Shown piece by piece: positions 35,420 to 41,602 of a DNA stretch of 41,602 nt. The DNA comes from Acidimicrobiia bacterium (GTDB lineage: Bacteria > Actinomycetota > Acidimicrobiia > Acidimicrobiales > CATQHL01), in assembly GCA_009840735.1 (NCBI GenBank), contig VXNF01000016.1, positions 2,380-43,981 of the forward strand, given 5' to 3'. The stretch's first letter is position 1. Each line of letters starts with the position of its first letter. Position numbers and translations under genes: made by a program. A model generated the notes under the pieces. The model saw only the letters and a list, made by a program, of their open reading frames with translations. It was not told the DNA's origin and ran no database searches.

Positions 35420-37008
35420 GACCGTGCCTCCCCGGCGGCGGGATCGCCGGTGGCCGGTGCCGCCGGATCGCCCGCGGCGGCACCGGCCGCCGCGACCACT
35501 GTCGCCATCCCCACCAGCGCCGGACGCTCTGCGCTCCAGCGGGCCAAGCCCCGCACGACCGGGCGCAGGAAGAAGTAGGTGGCGATCAGGTCGAGGATGG
35601 AGGCGAAGGCCAGCATGGCGGCGAAGCCTCGCACCGAGCCGATCGTGAGCAGCCACAGGATGACGGCGCCGATGAGGGTGGCCAGGTTGGCCCAGAAGAT
35701 CGTCCGGAACGCCACCGGGAACGCCTGCTCGACCGAGCTGCGCAGGGTGCGCCCTCCCAGCACGTCCTCCTTCAGGTGCTCGAAGTAGACCACGTTGGAG
35801 TCCAGCGACACGCCGATCGCCACGATCAGCCCGGTCACGCCCGCCAGGGTGAGCGCCAGGCCGCGGGTCTCCGAGAGGAACGACACGATCACCCACAGCA
35901 GCACGCCCGACACCCCCAGGCTGCCGAGCGCCGCCAGACCCAGGAACCGGTAGTACACCAGCATGTACAGCGCCACGAGCCCCAGACCTACGATCCCGGC
36001 GATCAGCCCGGCCCGCAGAGCGTCGCGCCCGAGGGTGGCCGAGACGGTGCGCACCAGGCCGGCCTCGGCCGGATCTTCAAAGACCAGCGGCAGGGCGCCG
36101 TAGTCCAGCACCAGCGCCAAGTCGCGCGCCTCGGTCTCGTTGAAGGCGCCGGTGATGTTGATGCGGTCGCGCTCGAACGCTGGGGCGTTCACGACCGGCG
36201 CCGACTCCACGACGCCGTCCAGCACGATGCCCAGAGTGCCGGTGGGGCAGACCAGCGGATCGGGCGCCTCGAAATAGCAGGCACCGGCGGCGGCGTTGAA
36301 CCTGTCGATGCCCTCGGCGCCTTCGAGCGCGGTGACCTGGACGTTCCACTGCGCGAACTCCAAGACCGCCGTGGCGCTCTCGAGCGCTGAGCCGGTGACC
36401 AGCGCGGGCCCCATCAAGAAGTGTGAGACCTCGCCGTCCGCGTCGGGGCGACTAGGCAGGATCACCGTGGCATCCGCTTCATCGTCGCCGGGGTCTGTGA
36501 GCACCCCCTCCAGCAAGTCCTGCACGTTCAGCTCGCTGGGCACGGCGGCGTCGGGCGCCTCCTCGTCGCCGGAGCTGTCCTCCTCGCTGGACGCCTCGAC
36601 GGTCGCCTGATACTCCTCGATCTCGGCGCGGGACACAGAGCGGGCCAGCAGCGGGCGGAAACGCAGCTCGGCCGTCTGGCCGACCAGATTGATCGCCCGG
36701 TCCTGATCGTCCACGCCGGGCAACTGAACCACGATGTTGCCGCCGGCGACGGTGATGTCGGGCTCGGCCACGCCGAGCGCGTCGACGCGGTTGCGGATGA
36801 TCTCCAAAGCCTGCTCAAGGTCGTCTTGGGTGGGTGCGGTCTCCGCCGGCGCCGGTCGCAGCACCACTTCGACGCCGCCCTGCAGATCGAGGCCCAGCAG
36901 AGGCTCCTGATTCAACGTCAGGTTCCCGACGAGCAAGCCGACGGCAATGACGACGATGGCAACGAGCGACCGATTGCGGCGCAGGCCCGCCAGCAGGCGC
37001 CGGATCAT
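35416..37008 (-). CDS. secD: Protein translocase subunit SecD
   Basis: This 530-residue partner of SecF has an N-terminal membrane helix (SLVAIVVIAVGLLVGNL), then the conserved GLDLQGGVEVVLRP. A large extracytoplasmic domain follows, containing an acidic, Ser/Asp/Glu-rich insertion (about residues 140-190) not typical of short homologues. Five C-terminal helices include GVSLDSNVVYFEHLKED. An Ala/Pro tail ends the protein. It starts at the ATG at 37008; 126 bp with no gene separate it from yajC. Confidence 0.95.
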   Translation of the reverse strand: MIRRLLAGLRRNRSLVAIVVIAVGLLVGNLTLNQEPLLGLDLQGGVEVVLRPAPAETAPTQDDLEQALEIIRNRVDALGVAEPDITVAGGNIVVQLPGVDDQDRAINLVGQTAELRFRPLLARSVSRAEIEEYQATVEASSEEDSSGDEEAPDAAVPSELNVQDLLEGVLTDPGDDEADATVILPSRPDADGEVSHFLMGPALVTGSALESATAVLEFAQWNVQVTALEGAEGIDRFNAAAGACYFEAPDPLVCPTGTLGIVLDGVVESAPVVNAPAFERDRINITGAFNETEARDLALVLDYGALPLVFEDPAEAGLVRTVSATLGRDALRAGLIAGIVGLGLVALYMLVYYRFLGLAALGSLGVSGVLLWVIVSFLSETRGLALTLAGVTGLIVAIGVSLDSNVVYFEHLKEDVLGGRTLRSSVEQAFPVAFRTIFWANLATLIGAVILWLLTIGSVRGFAAMLAFASILDLIATYFFLRPVVRGLARWSAERPALVGMATVVAAAGAAAGDPAAPATGDPAAGEARS

Positions 37009-37134
37009 GACTTTGGCCGGGTTCTCATCGGCTTGATCGGGTCATCGCGGCGGCTCAAGGGTGCGGGAACGAGAGAGCCCAGGGACTCGCGGAGACAGCG
37101 AGCGGCGTCGCCGACCCGCTTCACCCGCAGCCGA

Positions 37135-37497
37135 TCAGTCCGAACTCTCGTCCTCCCAGTCGTGATAGGTGATCCGTTCGGCGATGGAGTCCCGCGTGAC
37201 CTTGATGCGGACATTGTCAGCCACGTCCACGAGGACGGTCTGCTCGTCGAAGCTGGCGATCCGCCCGTAGACGCCGCTGGACATCAGCACCTCGTCGCCC
37301 ACCTCGAGCTTGGAGAGCATCTCCCGGCGGTTCTTGGCTCGCCGCTGCTGGGGGCGCAGCAACACGAGCCAGAGCAGCGCCATGATGATGATGATCGGCA
37401 GGAAGCCGCCGAATCCGCTGCCGCCTTCGCCATCCTCAGAAGCGGTCGTGCAGGCCTGCGCGACGAGCAGGATCAGGAGGAATAGGGAACTGCGCAC
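37135..37497 (-). CDS. yajC: Preprotein translocase subunit YajC with extra signal-like N-terminus
   Basis: This 120-residue SecDF-associated protein has the hallmark single helix followed by basic residues, IIIIMALLWLVLLRPQQRRA, and the cytoplasmic region EVGDEVLMSSGVYGRI. Unlike typical YajC, a signal-peptide-like segment with a possible lipobox or AxA site (LFLLILLVAQAC) and a Gly/Glu-rich spacer come first. The GTG at 37497 is the first plausible start after the repeat-containing leader. If the extra segment is an artefact, translation might begin later, but no better start codon is apparent. Confidence 0.88.
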   Translation of the reverse strand: MRSSLFLLILLVAQACTTASEDGEGGSGFGGFLPIIIIMALLWLVLLRPQQRRAKNRREMLSKLEVGDEVLMSSGVYGRIASFDEQTVLVDVADNVRIKVTRDSIAERITYHDWEDESSD

Positions 37498-37510
37498 GTC
37501 ACCCGCCTTG

Positions 37511-37552
37511 TGGTTCGGTTCTGGTGGTTCGGTTCTGGTGGTTCGGTTGTGG
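37511..37552. repeat. Three tandem copies of a 14-bp unit upstream of yajC
   Basis: TGGTTCGGTTCTGG occurs at 37511-37524 and 37525-37538, and with one change at 37539-37552. It lies 14 bp upstream of the yajC start in the 147-bp gap after tgt. The rest of that gap (to 37644) shows no gene. It may be a replication-slippage product; an effect on yajC translation is possible but untested. Confidence 0.85.
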
Positions 37553-37644
37553 TCGCGCCGACGCTGGATCGAACCGGGCGCGCTGGGCAGGCTAGCCCGT
37601 CGGCGGCCGGGAGACGATACGGCCACGAGGCGACCAACGGGCAC

Positions 37645-38757
37645 TCAGCGGTCCCAGACCGCCCGCACCGCCGCGGTGTGCGCCTCGAACCGCCCCGCGG
37701 CCACAGCACGGCGCGTCGCTTCCATCAGATCAAACAACCAGGCCAGGTTGTGCAGCGTCAGGAGTCGCGTCGCGGCCGTCTCGCCCACCATCAGCAAGTG
37801 GCGCAGATAGGCGCGCGACCAGCGCCCGGCCGGATCGCCCGCCAGGGCCTCATCCAGCGGACCGTCGTCTCGGGCGAAGCGGGCGTTCGTGAGGTTGAGG
37901 CGGCCCTCGGAGGTCAGGACGGTGCCGTGACGGGCCAGACGGGTCGGCAGGACGCAGTCGAACATGTCGATCCCGACGCTGACGGCCTCGATGATGCTGA
38001 GCGGGTCGCCGACGCCCATGAGGTAGCGGGGACGGTCCGCGGGCAGCATCTCGACCGCGGCCTGCATCGGCTCGAGCCGCTCGTGGCGCTCCTCGCCCAC
38101 CGAGAGCCCGCCGACGGCGTAACCCTCGAAGCCGATCTCCACGGTCCGGGCCGCGCTGGCGCGGCGCAGGTCGACGTCGACGCCGCCCTGCACGATGCCG
38201 AACTGAACTTGTGTCCGCGGCGCCGCGGACAGGTGGGCGGCGCGGGCGCGGGCCGCCCAGTCGGCCGTGCGCTCGACCGCGCTCTCGACGACAGGGCGCG
38301 GCGACGGCAGCGGCGGGCACACGTCCAGCGCCATGGCGATGTCCGAGCCCAGCTGCGCCTGCACCTCGACGGCCCGCTCGGGTGTGAGGGTGTGGGTGCT
38401 GCCGTCGTAGGTGGAGCGGAACGTGGCGCCCTCGTCGCTCAGCTTCGGCTCCAGGCTCATGACCTGATAGCCGCCGGAGTCGGTGAGGACGTGGCCCGAC
38501 CAGTCCATGAAGCGGTGCAGGCCACCGCGTTCAGCGATCAGCTCCGCGCCGGGGCGCAGCATGAGGTGGTAGGTGTTGGCCAGCACGACGGCAGCGCCGA
38601 GAGCCTCCAGGTCGGCGCTGGTGAGGGTGCGCACTGCGCCGCGGGTCCCGACCGGCATGAACGTCGGGGTGGCGAAGGATCCCCGCAGCGTCCGCACCTC
38701 GCCGGCGCGGGCGGCGCCGCTGCGGGCGGTCTCGGTGAAGCTCAGCATCGCCGTCAC
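37645..38757 (-). CDS. tgt: tRNA-guanine transglycosylase
   Basis: This enzyme of about 370 residues exchanges guanine-34 of certain tRNAs for a 7-deazaguanine precursor in queuosine synthesis. It shows MPVGTRGAVRTL, ANTYHLMLRPG, the active-site region DSGGYQVMSL with the catalytic Asp, GIVQGGVDVDLR, GGLSVGE and DCVLPTRLARHGT. The zinc ligands expected near the C-terminus are not all obvious: the segment reads YLRHLLMVGETAATRLLTLHN, shown here as YLRHLLMVGE...TLHN, and the usual C-x-C-x-x-C pattern is not seen, which is odd. The GTG at 38757 overlaps the queA stop (GTGA); the ATG at 38748 is an alternative. Confidence 0.92.
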   Translation of the reverse strand: MTAMLSFTETARSGAARAGEVRTLRGSFATPTFMPVGTRGAVRTLTSADLEALGAAVVLANTYHLMLRPGAELIAERGGLHRFMDWSGHVLTDSGGYQVMSLEPKLSDEGATFRSTYDGSTHTLTPERAVEVQAQLGSDIAMALDVCPPLPSPRPVVESAVERTADWAARARAAHLSAAPRTQVQFGIVQGGVDVDLRRASAARTVEIGFEGYAVGGLSVGEERHERLEPMQAAVEMLPADRPRYLMGVGDPLSIIEAVSVGIDMFDCVLPTRLARHGTVLTSEGRLNLTNARFARDDGPLDEALAGDPAGRWSRAYLRHLLMVGETAATRLLTLHNLAWLFDLMEATRRAVAAGRFEAHTAAVRAVWDR

Positions 38758-39758
38758 CCGCAGCGGCGAACCAGCATGGCGTCGCCGAAGGAGCCGAAGC
38801 GGTAGCCCGACTTCAAGGCGCTCTCGTAGAGCCGTCGCCAACGCTCGCCCACGAACGCCGCCAGCAGGCACAGCAGAGACGACCGCGGCATGTGGAAGTT
38901 GGTGAGCAACACGTCGCTGACCGCGAAGCGGTACGGGGGGCGGATAAAGAGGTCGCTGGCACCCGTCAGGTCTCCGCTGGCCGCCGCGGTCTCCAGGGCG
39001 CGCACCACCGTGGTCCCCACGGCCACGACCCGCCGCGCCCGCTGGCATGCCTCCCACGTGCTGGGCGGGATTGTGTAGCGCTCGCTGTGCATGACGTGGT
39101 CCTCTAGCCGCTCGGCGGTGATCGGGCGGAAAGTGGCGACGCTGATTCCCAGATCGAGAGACGCCACGGCGATTCCCGCGGCGGCAAGGCCGGCGAGCAC
39201 CGTCTCACTGAGGTGCAGGCCCGCCGTGGGCGCCGCCGCCGAGGTGGGTCGCTGGGCGTAGATCGTCTGGTAGCGCGCCGCGGGCACCCGACGGCGAATG
39301 TAGGGAGGCAGCGGCACCTCGCCAAGCTCCTCCAGCATGGCCGCGATGCTGGGGTGCGCCAGCGCCGTGACCTGCCGGCGACCGTCCGGGTGGGCCGGCC
39401 CGACCATCAGCACCCGCCGGCCCGACTCGTCGGACAGCGCCGTCTGCGGCGGTACCCGGCGGCTGGGCCTCACCAGCGCCTCGGCGGTCGCCTCCGGCAC
39501 CGGGGTCGTCACCAGCACCTCCACCTTCCCGCCGGTCGGCTTGCGCAGCTGCAGGCGGGCCGGCGCCACGCGCGTGTCGTTGAGGACCACGACGTCGCCG
39601 TCTCGCAGCAGGCTCGGCAGGTCGCACACCCGGCGATGGCGAATCGGACCGCCGCCGTCGCCGCCGGCCACGAGGAGCCGGGCGTCGTGGCGCGGCTCGA
39701 GGGGCTGCTGTGCCACGGCCTCCGGCGGCAGCTCGTACTCCAGCTCGCCGGTGCGCAT
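38754..39758 (-). CDS. queA: S-adenosylmethionine:tRNA ribosyltransferase-isomerase
   Basis: This 334-residue enzyme builds the epoxyqueuosine cyclopentane ring on tRNA from S-adenosylmethionine. Its signatures are YELPPEAVAQQPLEPRHDARLL in two parts (YELPPEAVAQQP, RHDARLL), VVLNDTRVAPARL, PTAGLHLSE and LLTNFHMPRSSLLCLLAAF. The ATG at 39758 shares one base with the ruvB stop (TGATG), and the 3' end overlaps tgt by 4 bp. These overlaps place ruvB, queA and tgt in one transcription unit. Confidence 0.95.
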   Translation of the reverse strand: MRTGELEYELPPEAVAQQPLEPRHDARLLVAGGDGGGPIRHRRVCDLPSLLRDGDVVVLNDTRVAPARLQLRKPTGGKVEVLVTTPVPEATAEALVRPSRRVPPQTALSDESGRRVLMVGPAHPDGRRQVTALAHPSIAAMLEELGEVPLPPYIRRRVPAARYQTIYAQRPTSAAAPTAGLHLSETVLAGLAAAGIAVASLDLGISVATFRPITAERLEDHVMHSERYTIPPSTWEACQRARRVVAVGTTVVRALETAAASGDLTGASDLFIRPPYRFAVSDVLLTNFHMPRSSLLCLLAAFVGERWRRLYESALKSGYRFGSFGDAMLVRRCG

Positions 39759-40831
39759 CAGTCGAACAGGCCGGCGGGCCTCTCTTGGTCGGCGTCGGCA
39801 AGGCAGTCCGCCGCCGGCTGCTCGCTGGGCGGCTCGAGCCCGAGGTGCTCCCAGGCCGCCGGCATGGCCACGCGGCCCCGCGGGGTGCGCATCATAAGAC
39901 CCTGGGTGATCAGGAACGGCTCGTAGACCTCCTCTACCGTCTCGGCCGGCTCGCTGACGCTGATAGCGAGCGTGGACAGGCCCACCGGCCCGCCGCCGAA
40001 GCCGCGGCAGAGCGCCTCCAGCACGGCGCGGTCTTGGCGGTCCAGGCCGCGCCCGTCCACGCCGAAGACCGACAGCGCCGCCTCGGCGGTGGCCTCGTCG
40101 ATCCGACCGTCGCCCTCGACTTGGGCGAAGTCACGCACGAGGCGCAGCAGCCGGTTGGCGATGCGCGGCGTGCCCCGCGCCCGTCGGGCGATCACCGATC
40201 CGGCGACCGGCGTGATGTCCACCCCGAGGATGCCGGCGGTGCGCGCCACGATCTGTTCAAGCTCGACGGGCGGGTAGAAGTCCAGCCGGGCGGTGAAGCC
40301 GAAGCGGTCCCGCAGCGGACCGGTGATCATCGAGACTCGGGTCGTGGCGCCGATCAGGGTGAAGCGCGGCAAGTCGAGAGGGATCGAGCGGGCGGCGGGG
40401 CCTTTGCCCAGCACGATGTCGACCCGGAAGTCCTCCATCGCCGGGTAGAGGACCTCCTCCACGGCTCGGCTCAACCGGTGGATCTCGTCGATGAAGAGCA
40501 CGTCTCCCTCGGCCAGCTTGGTCAGGATGGCGGCGAGGTCTCCCGCCCGCTCCAGCGCCGGCCCGGAGGTGGTCTGCTGCGCCACCCCCATCTCGGCGGC
40601 AACGATCCCCGCCAGCGTGGTCTTGCCCAGCCCTGGAGGCCCAGCGAACAGCAGATGCTCGGTTGTCTGGCCACGCCCGCGCGCCGCGCCGCAGATGATG
40701 CCGAGGTGCCGCTTCAGCTCGCTCTGGCCGACGAAGTCGTCCAGGCGCGCCGGTCGTATGCCGAGCCGGTCCGCGTGCTCGTCGCGACGCTCGCCCGCGT
40801 CGGCGCCCGCCGCTAGCACCTCGGTCCGCAT
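39758..40831 (-). CDS. ruvB: Holliday junction branch-migration ATPase RuvB
   Basis: This 357-residue AAA+ motor forms a hexamer with RuvA to drive branch migration. It shows [18 protein letters not shown] in the N-terminal region, Walker [13 protein letters not shown], Walker [10 protein letters not shown], the arginine-containing segment [20 protein letters not shown] and a C-terminal winged helix ending [17 protein letters not shown]. All motor motifs are intact. It follows ruvA by 37 bp. Confidence 0.97.
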   Translation of the reverse strand: MRTEVLAAGADAGERRDEHADRLGIRPARLDDFVGQSELKRHLGIICGAARGRGQTTEHLLFAGPPGLGKTTLAGIVAAEMGVAQQTTSGPALERAGDLAAILTKLAEGDVLFIDEIHRLSRAVEEVLYPAMEDFRVDIVLGKGPAARSIPLDLPRFTLIGATTRVSMITGPLRDRFGFTARLDFYPPVELEQIVARTAGILGVDITPVAGSVIARRARGTPRIANRLLRLVRDFAQVEGDGRIDEATAEAALSVFGVDGRGLDRQDRAVLEALCRGFGGGPVGLSTLAISVSEPAETVEEVYEPFLITQGLMMRTPRGRVAMPAAWEHLGLEPPSEQPAADCLADADQERPAGLFD

Positions 40832-40868
40832 CGCTCGCTCCTGTCCGCCGCTGGCCCGGCCGGTCCGC

Positions 40869-41462
40869 TCAGCGAGTGCCCGAGAGCTGCCGCAGCGCCT
40901 CGCGCAGCAGCTCCGAGGCGTCCCCGTCGCCGGGCAGCCCGCTCAGCACCTCGTTGACCTCGTCGTCGCGGTAACCCAGCTGACCCAGCGCGGCCCGCAC
41001 GTCGCTGTGGGTGCCGTCAGCGCCCACCTCCGCCGCGGGGACGACGCCAGTGAACTCCTGAACCCCCAGGCGCGCTTGCAGCTCGACCAGCAGCCGCTGC
41101 GCCGTCTTCGTCCCGACGCCCGGCACCCGGCACAGCGCGTCGATGTCGCCCGCTGCCAAGAGTGCCTGCAGCGCCGCCGGGTCGTGGGTGCCGAGAATCG
41201 ACAGCGCCAGGCTCGGGCCGACGCGGTTGGCGCCGAGCATCGCCTCGAAGCAGCGCAACTCGGCGGGCGAACCGAAGCCGTAGAGAGTCTCGGCGTCCTC
41301 GCGCACATGGTGATGCACGTAGAGCAACACCTCGCCACCCGCCTGACCGACCCACCGAAGCGTGGCATCGCCCACCGTCACGCGGTAGCCGATTCCACCG
41401 ACCTCCACGAGCAGCTGGTCGAGGTGGCGGTCCAGCAGACGGCCCCGGAGCGATCCGATCAC
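40869..41462 (-). CDS. ruvA: Holliday junction DNA-binding subunit RuvA
   Basis: This 197-residue junction-binding protein starts [11 protein letters not shown], the usual RuvA N-terminus, with the OB fold through GGIGYRV and [16 protein letters not shown]. Helix-hairpin-helix motifs follow ([26 protein letters not shown]), and the C-terminal RuvB-binding domain contains [12 protein letters not shown]. The GTG at 41462 is chosen because it begins the conserved protein and overlaps a TGA in another frame (GTGA). Any extension upstream would be translated from adapter-derived sequence. Confidence 0.95.
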   Translation of the reverse strand: MIGSLRGRLLDRHLDQLLVEVGGIGYRVTVGDATLRWVGQAGGEVLLYVHHHVREDAETLYGFGSPAELRCFEAMLGANRVGPSLALSILGTHDPAALQALLAAGDIDALCRVPGVGTKTAQRLLVELQARLGVQEFTGVVPAAEVGADGTHSDVRAALGQLGYRDDEVNEVLSGLPGDGDASELLREALRQLSGTR

Positions 41463-41511
41463 CGAGTCGCTGCCACCATGGTCGGCGGGGCGGCCGGCGG
41501 CGGGGCGGGGG
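41459..41511 (-). CDS. Possible 3' end of the upstream gene (ruvC expected)
   Basis: A short frame ending PPTMVAATR-stop at 41459 overlaps the ruvA GTG by 4 bp, the same coupling used elsewhere in the window. In actinobacteria ruvC normally precedes ruvA. Only about 16 codons remain before adapter sequence begins, too few to identify the product. Confidence 0.35.
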
Positions 41512-41602
41512 CTTATACACAACTGACGCGGCCGCCGATCGTACGCGTGTTGATCTCGGAGGTCGCCGTATCATGAAAAAAAAGGGGGGGGGGGGGGGGG
41601 GG
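41512..41602. other. Sequencing adapter read-through and poly-A/poly-G
   Basis: From CTTATACAC (41512) the sequence follows, with a few mismatches, the Nextera mosaic end and adapter (ctgacgc.gccg.cga), then an 8-base index-like stretch and the P5-side sequence (gatctcgg.ggtcgccg, tatcat). It then runs into eight A and a long G run, as seen when two-colour chemistry reads past the fragment end. It is not genomic. The minus-strand translation starts MIRRPPRSTR, a well-known adapter-derived peptide. Confidence 0.95.

Noticed and set aside
41017-41574. Minus-strand frame starting MIRRPPRSTR
   Set aside because: Its start is adapter sequence and the rest is out of frame with ruvA.

Overview
The window is GC-rich and gene-dense, with very frequent GTG starts and many 1-4 bp stop/start overlaps. 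Three features indicate a high-GC actinobacterium: the order ruvA-ruvB-queA-tgt-yajC-secD-secF-apt ... rel, an actinobacterial-type inositol-1-phosphate synthase, and an lpd-E2-lipB-lipA block. An uncultured Acidimicrobiia-like lineage is my best guess, and that is inference. The right end runs into Nextera/Illumina adapter sequence plus poly-A/poly-G, so this is an assembled draft contig end. The left end lies in a short repeat.

Layout. (1) 1-220: repeats. (2) 223-2437: ino1 divergent from a LysR regulator, with an AT-rich control region between them. (3) 2409-7952, minus strand: lpd, a 2-oxoacid dehydrogenase E2, a single-chain LipB-LipA fusion and a translationally coupled membrane protein. 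This block makes the lipoyl cofactor and uses it. (4) 8003-17746: a complete oligopeptide-type ABC importer (binding lipoprotein, two permeases, two ATPases), divergent from an Lrp/AsnC regulator, an aminopeptidase T/NicX-like enzyme and an Asp/Glu/hydantoin racemase, followed by a convergent M20 peptidase. It looks like an uptake and breakdown unit for peptides or modified amino acids. (5) 17825-19078: a secreted M23 peptidase. (6) 19251-24743: three secreted repeat proteins (RCC1-like, fibronectin III, Ig-like with a 21-threonine linker). Two are out of frame at G5 runs and one starts inside a long palindrome. (7) 25017-25922: a TIGR01777-type epimerase.

(8) 26034-28391 is rel and 33763-34299 is apt. 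These two are usually adjacent in actinobacteria. Here about 5.4 kb of accessory DNA separates them. It holds a truncated C5 cytosine methyltransferase copy, a DUF2283/DUF4258 toxin-antitoxin-like pair, a nuclease/EVE-like gene that has lost its middle, an intact C5 methyltransferase overlapping a GIY-YIG nuclease, and a Vsr mismatch endonuclease. I read this as a restriction-modification-repair island with decaying older layers, and it is the most interesting part of the window.

(9) 33763-41462, minus strand: apt, secF, secD, yajC, tgt, queA, ruvB and ruvA, covering purine salvage, protein export, queuosine tRNA modification and Holliday-junction processing. Adapter sequence follows from about 41512. 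No rRNA, tRNA, CRISPR array or transposase was recognised.
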